A DNA stretch of 64,000 bases from Arthrobacter woluwensis (GTDB lineage Bacteria; Actinomycetota; Actinomycetes; Actinomycetales; Micrococcaceae), in the NCBI RefSeq assembly GCF_030816155.1, contig NZ_JAUSXR010000001.1:62001-126000 (forward strand), written 5' to 3'. Positions 8,848 through 18,400 of the stretch are shown here, piece after piece (within the stretch, counting starts at the first letter, position 1; each line of letters begins with the position of its first letter). The notes beneath the pieces are model-generated. The model was not told the DNA's origin. It searched no databases and saw only the letters and a list, made by a program, of their open reading frames with translations. A program made the position numbers and the translations under genes.

Positions 8848-8857
8848 TGTCCGACAT
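8848..8857. promoter_or_regulatory. Operator-like site 1, TGTCCGACAT
   Basis: Near-palindrome TGTC-C-GACA, 74 bp upstream of the small membrane gene (minus) and 198 bp upstream of the surface protein (plus). The GT-N3-AC core agrees with the FadR-subfamily GntR operator consensus. A perfect TGCATATGCA palindrome follows at 8859-8868. Confidence 0.45.
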
Positions 8858-8947
8858 CTGCATATGCAAGCTATATCACGCCTCCGACCTCGGGCGATAC
8901 GTCTTCGATGCCGAAAGGGATTCAAGGCGTCACGTTCAGCCATTTAA

Positions 8948-8957
8948 TGTCGGACAT
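8948..8957. promoter_or_regulatory. Operator-like site 2, TGTCGGACAT
   Basis: Mirror copy of site 1, exactly 100 bp away. It lies where the -35 region would be if TATGTT at 8969-8974 is the -10 of the surface-protein promoter, so binding should repress. The promoter assignment is tentative. Confidence 0.45.
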
Positions 8958-9045
8958 TTGACGCGGTGTATGTTTGAGGAAACCATGGGTGGACAGCAGG
9001 ATTCTCGATCGCATCCGAACGGCGGTTCGCCGCCAAGGAGGGGAA

Positions 9046-12000
9046 ATGTTCACTCGTACTTGGTTGCGCTCCAGGGGGAGCCGACACCATGGGACTCCAG
9101 GGCGGCGCCCGCCGTCTTCGGGACTGTTTCTGGGAGATGCCACGCGTCGTCTCCGGAACATCACGGCGGCCATCGCTGCCGTGGTCTTAGGCCTGGCCGC
9201 CACTCTTGCCGCGGTTGTCGTGGGCGCACCGGCGGCCACAGCCGCCACCAACACTTCGTGCCACTTCTCCGCGTCGGGGACCGGAAAGTACGCCGACACC
9301 TTGTGCTGGCTCGACTTCTCCGGGCTCGATCCCGCACAAGCGGTCAACGGCCAGGATTTCGCGTTCACGATCGACGGCGGGAACACCCTTTACGCCACGG
9401 TCACCCGTAGCGGCGCTCCGATCGCTCCGGCCGCCTTCCCCACCTGGAGCGGCGCCTACCTCGGCAATCGGGGCTTCTACTCCGGCACTGCGGGAAAGCC
9501 TGCGCTGTATCAGGCGGATGCCGGCCAGACCGGCCCGAAGAGCACGCTGACCCTCAGCAATATGCGCGTGGTGACACCTCAGGGCATGGAAGTGACCCAG
9601 TGGTCCATGGTCGGCGCCGACGCCGAATCCACGGACGTCAATGAATCGATCACCTGGAATTCGACGAGTCCCATCACCTCGCTGACCGCGACCCGTACGG
9701 GCGATGGTCTGGGCAACGCGTGCGCCGGTGGTTTCACCGGTGTCGGCACCACGCAGGTCAAATGTACGGGTGCCGGGACGGCGGCCAAGACCGGCACGGC
9801 GATCCTCGCCTCGCAGCGGCCCGTCACCTTCTCCCAGACCATGGTGGGCGGTGGCCGCGAGGCAGTGGCTTTCGGCGTCCTGGTCTCTTCGGTGAAGATG
9901 AACAAGACCGTGGCCTCGCGCTTCCCGGGCGACGACTTCCAGGTGGACATCAGCAGTGATGCCGCCGACGTCGCCCACGGCTCCACGGGCGCGACCGGCA
10001 CCAGCGCCACGACGGGCAAGAACTCCGTCGTCACGCCCGTGCCGGGCATGCCGTTCCACTTCCGTGAAAGCGCGGTGAGTGGCAACCTCAGCAATTACTC
10101 GACGTCGTGGAAGTGCACCAATTTCGACCAGGTCGACCCCTCGCTCCCGCAAGGGGGCGCCGGGACCTCGCAGGACATTTTCGTCGCGATCGGCGACGAT
10201 GTCGAGTGCACCCTGACCAACACCGCGCTCAGCACGGGAATCTCGCTGACCAAGAAGGCCGGCGCCCCCGTGGACGCGAACGGTGACGGGATCACCGACG
10301 CCGGGGACACCATCGCCTACACGTTCGACGTGACCAACACCGGCAAGACCGCCCTCACGAACATCGCCGTCGACGACCCCAAGGTCGGTCCAGTGAGCTG
10401 CCCGTCGGGGAATCTGGCGCCCGGCGCCTCCACCACCTGCACCGCGCAGTACACGATCACCGCGGACGATGAGAACGCAGGTGAGGTGCACAATGTGGCG
10501 TCGGTCAGCGGCAATCCGCCCGGCAGCACCGCCACGGTGAAGTCGGCCACCAGCGAGACCCGGACCCCGGTGACCAAGGCGTCCCCGGCCCTCACGCTGG
10601 TGAAGTCCGTGGACAAGACCGAGCTCGTCGCCGGGGAAACCCTGACGTACTCCTTCGTCATCACCAACACGGGCAATGTGCCCTTGAACGATGTCGGCGT
10701 GGACGAGACCGCGTTCAGCGGCAACGGTGAGAAGCCCGTGGTCAGCTGCCCGGCCCCGGCGTCGGCGCTCAAGCCAGGGGATCAGGTCACGTGCACCGCC
10801 ACTTACCAGGTCACTCAGGCCGATGTGGATCAGGGCACCGTGGAGAACACCGCGACGGCCCACGGGACGCCGCCGGGCAAGGACCCGGTGACCAGCGATC
10901 CGTCCACCGTGAAGATCCCCGAGGACCCGAAGCCGGGCATCACGCTGACCAAGACGGCGGACAAGACGGAGCTCGTGGCGGGTCAGACGGTCACCTACTC
11001 CTTCGCCGTGAAGAACACGGGCAACGTGACCTTGAAGGACGTCCACATCAATGAGGACGAGTTCACGGGATCGGGCGCGAAGCCCCAGGTCTCCTGCCCG
11101 GACGCGGCTTCCTCGCTGGCGCCCGGACAGCAGGTGACGTGCACGGCCACGTATCAGGTCACCCAGGTCGATGTGGACCGCGGATCGTTGGACAACTCGG
11201 CGACCGCCGGCGGTCAGCCGCCCACCGGGGATCCGGTCACCTCCGACCCGTCGAAGGTGAGCATCCCGGCGCAGCAGAAGCCTGCTGTCACCCTGACCAA
11301 GTCCGCCGACAAGACGGAGCTCGTCGTGGGTGAGACGATCACCTACTCCTTCGCCGTGAAGAACACGGGCAATGTGACCTTGAAGGATGTGAAGGTCAAC
11401 GAGGGATCCTTCACCGGTTCCGGGAAGCTCTCGGCCATCTCCTGCCCGCAGACGTCCCTCGCTCCCGGTGACTCGGTCACGTGCACTGCGACGTATCAGG
11501 TCACCCAGGCCGACGTCGACCGGGGGTCCGTGAAGAACAGCGCCACGGCGGCGGGGACGCCGCCCAACGGCGCGGATCCGGTGACCTCGGAGCCGTCCCA
11601 GGCCAGCGTCCCGTCCGACCCGAAGCCGAGCCTCAGTTTGCAGAAGAGCGCTTCGCCCTCCCGGGTGGGCGCCGTGGGTGACACCATCAGCTACTCCTTC
11701 GCGGTGACCAACACCGGGAACGTCACCCTGCATGACTTAGCGATCGCGGAGGGTTCCTTCACCGGAAGCGGAAAAATGTCCGCCATCGACTGTCCTGACG
11801 CAGCCAAGTCCCTCGCGCCGGGTGCTTCCGTGACCTGCACGGCGAGCTACCAGGTCACGCAGGCAGATGTGGATCGTGGATCCGTCCAGAACACGGCGAC
11901 TGCCGAGGGGACACCGCCCGCGGGTTCGCCGGTGAAATCCTCACCGTCGTCGGTGACCGTCCCTGTGGATCAGAAGCCGGGGATCGCGCTGCAGAAGAGT

Positions 12001-13503
12001 GCGAGCACGGCGGAACTCGTCGCGGGCCAGAAGGTGACGTACTACTTCGACGCCACCAACACCGGCAACGTGACCCTCCACGACGTGAAGATCACCGAAG
12101 GGGAATTCACCGGTTCCGGGAAGCTCTCCGAGATCAGCTGCCCCGACGCGGCGAAGAGCCTGGCGCCTGGAGAGTCGGTTCGCTGCACTGCGACGTACAC
12201 CGTCACTCAGGAGGATGTGGACCGCGGCTCGGTGCACAACTCGGCGACGGCGAGCGGTGACGATCCCTCGGGTAAGCCGGTCGGATCATCCCCCTCCGAG
12301 GTCACCCTTCCGGGAGACCCGAAACCGGACCTGACGATGACCAAGTCCGCAGATAAGACCGAGCTGAAGGCGGGTGAGACGATCACCTATTCCTTCAAAA
12401 TCACCAACACGGGCAACGTCACCCTGCACGACCTCAAGGTCACCGAGGGAACGTTCACCGGCTCCGGCACGCTCGGCGCCACGTCCTGCCCGAAGACGCC
12501 TCTGGCTCCCGGAGACAGCGCCACGTGCACTGCGAGCTATGAGGTGACGCAGGCTGATGTGGACCGTGGTTCGCTGCACAACACCGCCACGGCCACGGGG
12601 ACCCCGCCCACGGGCGACCCCGTGACCTCGGAGCCGTCGGAGGTCACCGTCCCGCAGGATCCGCATCCCGGCCTGTCGCTGGTGAAGTCGGCCGACAAGA
12701 CCACCCTGAAGGCGGGGGAGAAGGTCGCATACTCCTTCGTGGCCACGAACACCGGAAACGTGACCCTGACGGACGTGACCATTCAGGAAGGCTCGTTCAC
12801 GGGCTCGGGTCGGATGTCGGGGATCACGTGTCCGGAGGCCGCGAGGTCCGTGGCGCCGGGGGCGTCGGTGATCTGCACGGCCACCTATCTGGTGACTCAG
12901 GCGGATGTCGACCGGGGTTCGGTGACGAATACCGCTACCGCTTCCGGGAAGACGCCCTCCGGGCAGCCCGTGGGCTCACAGCCTTCCGAGGTGTCCGTGC
13001 CTCAGAAACCGACGCCGGCGCTCACCCTGGTGAAGACGGCTGACCGGACGGTGCTCAGCCACGTGGGGGAGCGCGTCGTCTACACGTTCACGATCACCAA
13101 CACGGGCAATGTCACCCTCAGGGAGCCGGCCGTGCGCGAGGGATCGTTCTCGGGGAGCGGCAAGCTGTCTCCGGTCTCCTGCCCGAAGGAAACGGCGGGG
13201 CTGGCACCCGGCGCCTCGGTGCGGTGCACCGCCGCCTATGTCGTGACGGGCGAAGACCTTGCCCAGGGGAAGCTGAGCAACACGGCGACGGCATCCGCCA
13301 TCGCTCCGGATGGCTCCGCCGTCGGCTCGCAGCCGTCGTCGGTGACGCTCAAGGGAACGCCGACGCCGACGGCACCGCCCCTCGCTGAGACGGGCGCGGC
13401 CAGCGGTCCGGGCCTGGCGCTCGGTGCGGCGGCTCTGGTGCTCACCGGACTGGCGCTCGTGGTCGCGTTCCGCCGTCGGGAGGCCGCAGAGTCCGATTGC
13501 TGA
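9046..13503 (+). CDS. Giant wall-anchored surface protein with nine DUF11-type repeats and LAETG motif
   Basis: 1485 residues. The ATG at 9046 has a strong AAGGAGGGG ribosome binding site; an upstream in-frame TTG at 8974 is less likely. After a long basic leader comes a signal peptide hydrophobic core ending GAPAATAAT (about residues 40-70). A unique N-terminal domain of about 330 residues with several paired Cys is followed by nine DUF11/DUF7507-like beta repeats. The last eight are about 115 residues each, with NTGNVTL and LAPG..V.CTA.Y.VTQ.DVD.G as recurring marks. The C-terminus is LAETG, a hydrophobic span and RRREAAES, a sortase substrate of the LAXTG (class E) type. Expected to be covalently attached to peptidoglycan and to act as a stalk or adhesin; the ligand is unknown. 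No sortase gene is in the window. Confidence 0.88.
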   Translation: MFTRTWLRSRGSRHHGTPGRRPPSSGLFLGDATRRLRNITAAIAAVVLGLAATLAAVVVGAPAATAATNTSCHFSASGTGKYADTLCWLDFSGLDPAQAVNGQDFAFTIDGGNTLYATVTRSGAPIAPAAFPTWSGAYLGNRGFYSGTAGKPALYQADAGQTGPKSTLTLSNMRVVTPQGMEVTQWSMVGADAESTDVNESITWNSTSPITSLTATRTGDGLGNACAGGFTGVGTTQVKCTGAGTAAKTGTAILASQRPVTFSQTMVGGGREAVAFGVLVSSVKMNKTVASRFPGDDFQVDISSDAADVAHGSTGATGTSATTGKNSVVTPVPGMPFHFRESAVSGNLSNYSTSWKCTNFDQVDPSLPQGGAGTSQDIFVAIGDDVECTLTNTALSTGISLTKKAGAPVDANGDGITDAGDTIAYTFDVTNTGKTALTNIAVDDPKVGPVSCPSGNLAPGASTTCTAQYTITADDENAGEVHNVASVSGNPPGSTATVKSATSETRTPVTKASPALTLVKSVDKTELVAGETLTYSFVITNTGNVPLNDVGVDETAFSGNGEKPVVSCPAPASALKPGDQVTCTATYQVTQADVDQGTVENTATAHGTPPGKDPVTSDPSTVKIPEDPKPGITLTKTADKTELVAGQTVTYSFAVKNTGNVTLKDVHINEDEFTGSGAKPQVSCPDAASSLAPGQQVTCTATYQVTQVDVDRGSLDNSATAGGQPPTGDPVTSDPSKVSIPAQQKPAVTLTKSADKTELVVGETITYSFAVKNTGNVTLKDVKVNEGSFTGSGKLSAISCPQTSLAPGDSVTCTATYQVTQADVDRGSVKNSATAAGTPPNGADPVTSEPSQASVPSDPKPSLSLQKSASPSRVGAVGDTISYSFAVTNTGNVTLHDLAIAEGSFTGSGKMSAIDCPDAAKSLAPGASVTCTASYQVTQADVDRGSVQNTATAEGTPPAGSPVKSSPSSVTVPVDQKPGIALQKSASTAELVAGQKVTYYFDATNTGNVTLHDVKITEGEFTGSGKLSEISCPDAAKSLAPGESVRCTATYTVTQEDVDRGSVHNSATASGDDPSGKPVGSSPSEVTLPGDPKPDLTMTKSADKTELKAGETITYSFKITNTGNVTLHDLKVTEGTFTGSGTLGATSCPKTPLAPGDSATCTASYEVTQADVDRGSLHNTATATGTPPTGDPVTSEPSEVTVPQDPHPGLSLVKSADKTTLKAGEKVAYSFVATNTGNVTLTDVTIQEGSFTGSGRMSGITCPEAARSVAPGASVICTATYLVTQADVDRGSVTNTATASGKTPSGQPVGSQPSEVSVPQKPTPALTLVKTADRTVLSHVGERVVYTFTITNTGNVTLREPAVREGSFSGSGKLSPVSCPKETAGLAPGASVRCTAAYVVTGEDLAQGKLSNTATASAIAPDGSAVGSQPSSVTLKGTPTPTAPPLAETGAASGPGLALGAAALVLTGLALVVAFRRREAAESDC
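10231..13365 (+). repeat. Nine tandem DUF11-type coding repeats (about 345 bp each)
   Basis: The repeats are clear at protein level but diverged at DNA level, unlike the 300-bp repeats of the second surface gene. The second repeat begins near 10583 and the third near 10932. Each carries two conserved Cys (in the .CP and CTA segments), which could form an intra-domain disulfide. Confidence 0.75.
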
Positions 13504-13533
13504 GAAGCACGGCCGTGCCAAAAACGGCGTGAG

Positions 13534-13577
13534 ATGCCTGGAGCCCGCCAGCGTCAACGCTGGCGGGCTCCAGGCAT
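13534..13577 (+). terminator. Strong hairpin terminator after the LAETG gene
   Basis: Perfect 20-bp inverted repeat (arms 13534-13553 and 13558-13577) with loop TCAA, starting 31 nt after the stop codon. There is no U-run, as is common in high-GC actinobacteria. Confidence 0.85.
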
Positions 13578-13608
13578 TCAAGCGCCGATACGCGGTCCCG
13601 GCGTGCTG

Positions 13609-13650
13609 ATTTCTCAGGTCAGGCGCCGCATTTCCCAGGTCAGGCGCCGC
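13609..13650. repeat. Two tandem 21-bp repeats
   Basis: Copies at 13609-13629 and 13630-13650 differ at one base (atttCtcagg versus atttCccagg) and share GGTCAGGCGCCGC. They lie between the terminator and the 3' end of the frameshifted GntR gene. Function unknown. Otherwise nothing is seen in 13578-13715. Confidence 0.7.
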
Positions 13651-13715
13651 AGAAAACTGAGGAGCAGACCGATGGGGTGGTGGCTTGGAGGCGAAGACCG
13701 GCAGCAGTGCCGATC

Positions 13716-14401
13716 TCAGGCCACGCGTTGGCGCGAGGTCAGGAGCCCTTCGGTGAAGCGGACCGCGGCGGAGGTCTCCCGGGCGCCGATCGCCGTCAGG
13801 AGTTCGGTCCGGGCGAGTACCTGAGCGGGTGATGGGGCGCTGGGAACGGCGCTGGACTCCGTCGTTCCCAGGTCGCTCAACCGATCGTAGATCCGCAGCA
13901 TCAGGCCGTTACCGGTCCGGAGGACGAGTTCACGGTCGAATGCCGCCAGGCTCTCCGCCGTCTGGGTCTCCGTGGCACGGGCAAGAGCGAACTCCAGGGT
14001 GGGTCTAGGTCCTCCTGGGTCGCCTGAGACGCCAGGCGGCGGACGCACTGGCACAGCAGTGCGTTGCGGGCCTCCCCGAGGGCATGTGCCCGGTCCGCAA
14101 CGCTGACGAAGGGCTGGTCGAGGTCGGCATTTCCATGGCCGCTGCCGGGGGAAGAGCCCCGGTCTCGAGCGGACAGGCGGCCCGACTCGGCGTCGTGCAG
14201 AAGAACACCTTGGGACAGGAAACCGTCCAGGACTTCCTGGATGCTCGCCATGTCCTGGTCTTTGAAGATCCGGCCGAGCTCGGGGACGCTGGGCAGCGTG
14301 GTGCCGGTGGGCCACACGCCGGAGCTGATCCAGTGTTCGAGACGCTGCGCGAAGCTGTACGAGGTGCCGTCTGCCGGAGGGGTGGTGTGATCGACATTCA
14401 C
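13716..14401 (-). pseudogene. GntR-type regulator, frameshifted near 14002
   Basis: The first part (14401 to about 14002) reads as a winged-helix GntR-like domain (SFAQRLEHWISSGVWPTGTTLPSVPELGRIF..., about residues 15-60). The continuation (ESLAAFDRELVLRTGNGLMLRIYDRL to a stop at 13716) lies in another frame. Adding one C to the GACCC run at about 14001-14003 would join them into a protein of about 228 residues. The C-terminal domain looks like a degenerate FCD domain: the D-x3-H metal motif of its neighbour is replaced by DREL, so metal or ligand binding may be lost. It starts with GTG right next to a TGTACGACAA site. It may be a genuine pseudogene or a sequencing error; see findings. Confidence 0.65.
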
Positions 14402-14409
14402 CTGTCAAG

Positions 14410-14419
14410 TGTACGACAA
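14410..14419. promoter_or_regulatory. Operator-like site 3, TGTACGACAA
   Basis: Same GT-N3-AC core as sites 1 and 2, 9 bp upstream of the frameshifted GntR start and 63 bp after the end of the intact GntR gene. Confidence 0.4.
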
Positions 14420-14481
14420 TTGGGAAGGATGGTCCGTGGGGCCCGACGTGTGCGAATGCGGGACGCCGGCGGGGCTGACCC

Positions 14482-15141
14482 CTATCTGAAGCCGTCCACG
14501 ATCGCCTGGGCCGCGACGACGGCCGCGTTCGCATCTCTCTGCTGAAGTGCGCTCAGAAGATCCCGGTGTTCCTGCTCCAAAGCGGCCGGATCCTCGATCT
14601 TCGGATAGTTTTTCGCGTTCTCGAGGATTGCCGGTTCGAGGCCGTAATGGAGTTCGGCCATCAGGGGATTGCCCGAGGCTTCCACGATGGCTCGATGAAA
14701 GCGGATGTCAGCCAGGAGTCGTTCCTGTGCGTCGCCGGCGTTCTCACGGTCGTGCAGATGCCCTGAAATCAGGTGGAGTTGATCGTCCGTGACGCGGGTC
14801 GCGGCCAACCGCGATGCCTGGATCTCCAGTCCGGCGCGCACTTCAAGAACTTCATCCGACCCATCGTCCTTGACGCGGCGAGCGAGGACGGCCCCGAGTT
14901 CGCTGGTCGAGCGGACGTAGGTTCCGTCGCCGGGCCGGGACTCGAGGAGGCCGAGGTGAACCAAGGCGCGCAGCGACTCCCGCACTGTGTTCCGGCTCGT
15001 CTCAAAGGTCTTCATGAGCTCGAATTCGCCGGGGACCTTGGTGCCGACCGGCCAGGTGCCATTCGTGATGTTCTCGCGCAATTGATCCCCGATCTGGACT
15101 GAAAGAGGGATGTTGCGGGTGGCGGGGCGCAGAGATGTCAC
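14482..15141 (-). CDS. GntR-family transcriptional regulator, FadR subfamily (FCD domain)
   Basis: 219 residues. The N-terminal winged helix (residues about 10-75) contains PVGTKVPGEFELMKTFETSRNTVRESLRAL, a textbook GntR HTH, with the wing SRPGDGTYV. The C-terminal FCD domain carries DIRFH and EQEH, which supply the usual Asp and His metal ligands, so it should bind a small carboxylate-type effector through a metal. It starts with GTG 7 nt after TACCCT (leaderless pattern). It sits between two giant surface-protein genes and divergent from the CshA-type one. The four GntR-like sites in the locus make it the natural candidate regulator, which is an inference. Confidence 0.88.
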   Translation of the reverse strand: MTSLRPATRNIPLSVQIGDQLRENITNGTWPVGTKVPGEFELMKTFETSRNTVRESLRALVHLGLLESRPGDGTYVRSTSELGAVLARRVKDDGSDEVLEVRAGLEIQASRLAATRVTDDQLHLISGHLHDRENAGDAQERLLADIRFHRAIVEASGNPLMAELHYGLEPAILENAKNYPKIEDPAALEQEHRDLLSALQQRDANAAVVAAQAIVDGFR

Positions 15142-15148
15142 AGTTCCA

Positions 15149-15154
15149 AGGGTA
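15149..15154 (-). promoter_or_regulatory. Leaderless -10 element of the intact GntR gene
   Basis: TACCCT on the minus strand, 7 nt before the GTG at 15141. Confidence 0.5.
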
Positions 15155-15292
15155 GGCCAAGGACACTATCGAGCGCCTACTGTCAACCGAACGAGTAGTC
15201 GGGCGTAGTGCATGGAGCGCCTCGGCGGGTTCGGCTCGGACGTTCCCCGCGTGCCTAGCCGGACTAGCGGTTCCGTCACCTTCGGTGTGCAA

Positions 15293-15321
15293 TTGCCCGA
15301 CATTTGAATAGCCACTATTCT
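15293..15321 (+). promoter_or_regulatory. Putative promoter and operators of the CshA-type surface gene
   Basis: TTGCCC at 15293-15298 and TATTCT at 15316-15321, spaced 17 bp, form a plausible promoter with a leader of about 155 nt. Site 4, TGCCCGACAT (15294-15303), overlaps the -35. A perfect GAATAG-CCA-CTATTC palindrome (15306-15320) covers the spacer and -10. Both are likely repressor targets. The 343-base gap 15142-15484 otherwise holds no gene. Confidence 0.45.
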
Positions 15322-15484
15322 GAGTGATAGGTACGAGTTGCGCGGGCTTGTCTGTCCTTTGATATCTGCTTCAGACCAGCTGGGGGCCGCGTGGACTGGA
15401 GGCGGGTCGGTCTGGCGTGTCCCTCGCTCGCCGGCAGACTCGTGCTTTCCCGTTGGAGATGTTTGCACCCTGAAGGAGACCGAT

Positions 15485-18400
15485 ATGAGCCAACCTGCTA
15501 TGAGACAACCTGCGCGTCATAGACGAAGAATGCCATTGCACGATGCGCGTAAGATCGGCGCCTCGGTGCTGGCTGCTGCCGTCGCGGTGAGCGGCACGCT
15601 TGGCGCGTCACTCGCCATGGCCCCCGCTGCGTCCGCGGCCGCTGAGAACGGTTACGTGTTCAACGACACGTGGCAGCTGGTGAACCCAGGATCTGCCTCA
15701 ACTGATAACACCTTGCCCGCTCTGCGTAACAACGCAACCTATGAAGCCACCTCTCGGCTGCCTACGCGGACAGGCAACATCGGAATCAAGATGGAGCTTA
15801 AAGAGAGCGCCGGAACTGTCAAGGGCACTAACGTCCTGGATGCTGTCGGGCACCAGGATGCATGGAGAGCTTCATCCCAAACGTTCCTTGGCTCGCCCAC
15901 TCCATCCAGCCTGCCTGCCGTTGCAGTGGAGACCAATCCTTCGAACTGTGGCACTTTCGACTCGATGGAGAAGACCAACTTCAATGGGGTGTGTGAAGAC
16001 GCCTCCGAGGTCACCATCACCTTTGATCATGCTGTGACCGATCCGATTCTGGATGTGAGTGGCCTAGGTGGTTATCTCTGGGCCAGGGCTAGAGACTCCT
16101 CCAACGACCCATATTCTTACCGGGGCGGGTTCCTTCAGCAGAACTGGAAGCTTCTGACCCAGGGGGTGACGCTGGAAGCTCCACAGGGCACCACGCCATC
16201 GAATCTGGCGATCACGGCTGACAGCTTCAAGCCGGCCTCACGCAACGCTGGCGGTAACTGTGATGCTCCCGTGCAGGACAACCCGGGCGCAAGCAACGCG
16301 AGTCCCCGAGTCGATACCGCAGGCTGCGGGTCGGTCCTCATGCGTGGCACTTTCAGCACCGTGACGTTCCGCATCGATCACACGGTCTCTCCTTTCACCG
16401 CATTCTCCACCGCTCAGTACGGCACGGGCAGTGACTGGTTCGCCAGCGACCGGAAGATGATGGACGGTATAAACGGTCTGAACGCCACCTGGGGCGAATC
16501 CGCGAAGCTGCCCAACAACACTGTCAGGGTCCAGAATGACCAGGCTCACTTCTCCCTGCGCCTGCCCCAGACCGGCGTCATCGGTGACCGTGTCTGGAAC
16601 GATGCCAACGGCAACGGCATCCAGGACGCCGGCGAAGCCGGCATCTCCGGTGTGAAGGTTGAGCTGCTGGATGAGAACGGCCAGCCCGTCCTTGACGCCA
16701 ACGGCAACCCCATCACGACCACCACCGATGCCAACGGCGCCTACAACTTCCAGGATCTGCCGCTGGGCAAGTACAAGCTTCGCTTCAGCGGCGCACCAGC
16801 GGGCATGTCTCCGACGGTTCCCGCAGCCGGTGATGATCGCACCAAGGACTCCGACATCAATGCCGCAGGCGAAACCGGAACCCTCGATCTGAACTCCGAT
16901 ACTCCGGAGCAGAACGACATCGACGCAGGCTACTCGGCCGGACCGACTGCCACTGATGATCAGTCCTTGAATAACGACCAGGGCACCGCGGTGAAGGTCC
17001 CGGTCTTGTCCAATGACAAGGGTGATCTGGACCCGTCGACGGTGAAGTTGAAGGATCCGAACGGTAACCCCGTCGACTCTTTGACTGTTGCTGGTGAGGG
17101 TAAGTGGACGGTGGATCCGAAGACCGGCGACGTGACGTTCACCCCGGAGGCCGGGTTCACGAAGAACCCGACGCCGGTGAACTACACGGTGAAGGATGAG
17201 AACGGTCAGGAAACTGGTGCGAAGGTCACGGTGACCTATAAGCCGGAAGCCACCGATGATGAATCTCTGAATAACAAGCAGGGCACCACTGTTACGGTCC
17301 CGGCCCTGAAGAACGACAAGGGCGACCTCGACCCGTCGACCGTCAAGTTCAAGGATCCGAACGGTAACCCCGTCGACTCCTTGACTGTTGCTGGTGAGGG
17401 TAAGTGGACCGTGGAACCGAAGACCGGTGACATCACCTTCACCCCGGAGGCCGGTTTCACCGGCAACCCCACCCCGGTCAACTACATCGTGAAGGACCAT
17501 GCAGGCAACGAAACCGGTGCCAAGGTCACGATCACTTACGCCGAAATGCCTGTGGCCGCTGACGATCAGTCCTTGAATAACGATCAGGGTACGGCGGTGA
17601 AGGTTCCGGTTCTGTCCAATGACAAGGGTGATCTGGATCCGTCGACGGTGAAGCTGAAGGATCCGAACGGCAATCCCGTTGATTCGTGGACTGTTGCTGG
17701 TGAGGGTAAGTGGACGGTGGATCCGCAGACTGGTGACATCACCTTCGCTCCGGAGGCCGGCTTCACGGGTAATCCGACCCCGGTGAACTACACGGTGAAG
17801 GACAAAAACGGCAACGAGACCGGTGCCAAGGTCACGGTGACGTACAAGCCGGAAGCCGCCGATGACGAGTCCCTGAACAACGACCAGGGAACTACCGTCA
17901 CCGTGCCCACCCTGAAGAACGATAAGGGTGATCTGGATCCGTCGACGGTGAAGCTGAAGGATCCGAACGGCAATCCCGTTGATTCCTTGACTGTTGTTGG
18001 TGAGGGTAAGTGGACGGTGGATCCCAAGACCGGTGATATCACCTTCGCTCCGGAGGCCGGTTTCACGGGTAACCCGACGCCGGTGAACTACACCGTGAAG
18101 GACAAGAACGGGCAGGAGACCGGTGCCAAGGTCACCGTGACCTACAAGCCCGAAGCCACCGACGACCAGTCGCTCAACAACCCTCAGGGAACGGCAGTCA
18201 AGGTGCCGGTGCTGGCCAACGATAAGGGCGACCTCGACCCCTCCACGGTGAAGCTCAAGGATGCAAACGGTAACCCCGTTGATTCCTTGACCGTTGCTGG
18301 TGAGGGTAAGTGGACCGTGGATCCGAAGACCGGTGACATCACCTTCACCCCGGAGGCCGGTTTCACGGGTAACCCGACGCCGGTGAACTACACCGTGAAG

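Noticed and set aside
8974..9045. TTG start for the LAETG protein
   Set aside because: The internal ATG at 9046 has a far better ribosome binding site and gives a normal secretory leader.
9187..11733. 848-codon minus-strand frame over the LAETG gene
   Set aside because: Arg/Gly-rich shadow of the real repeat gene, with no start context and no domains.
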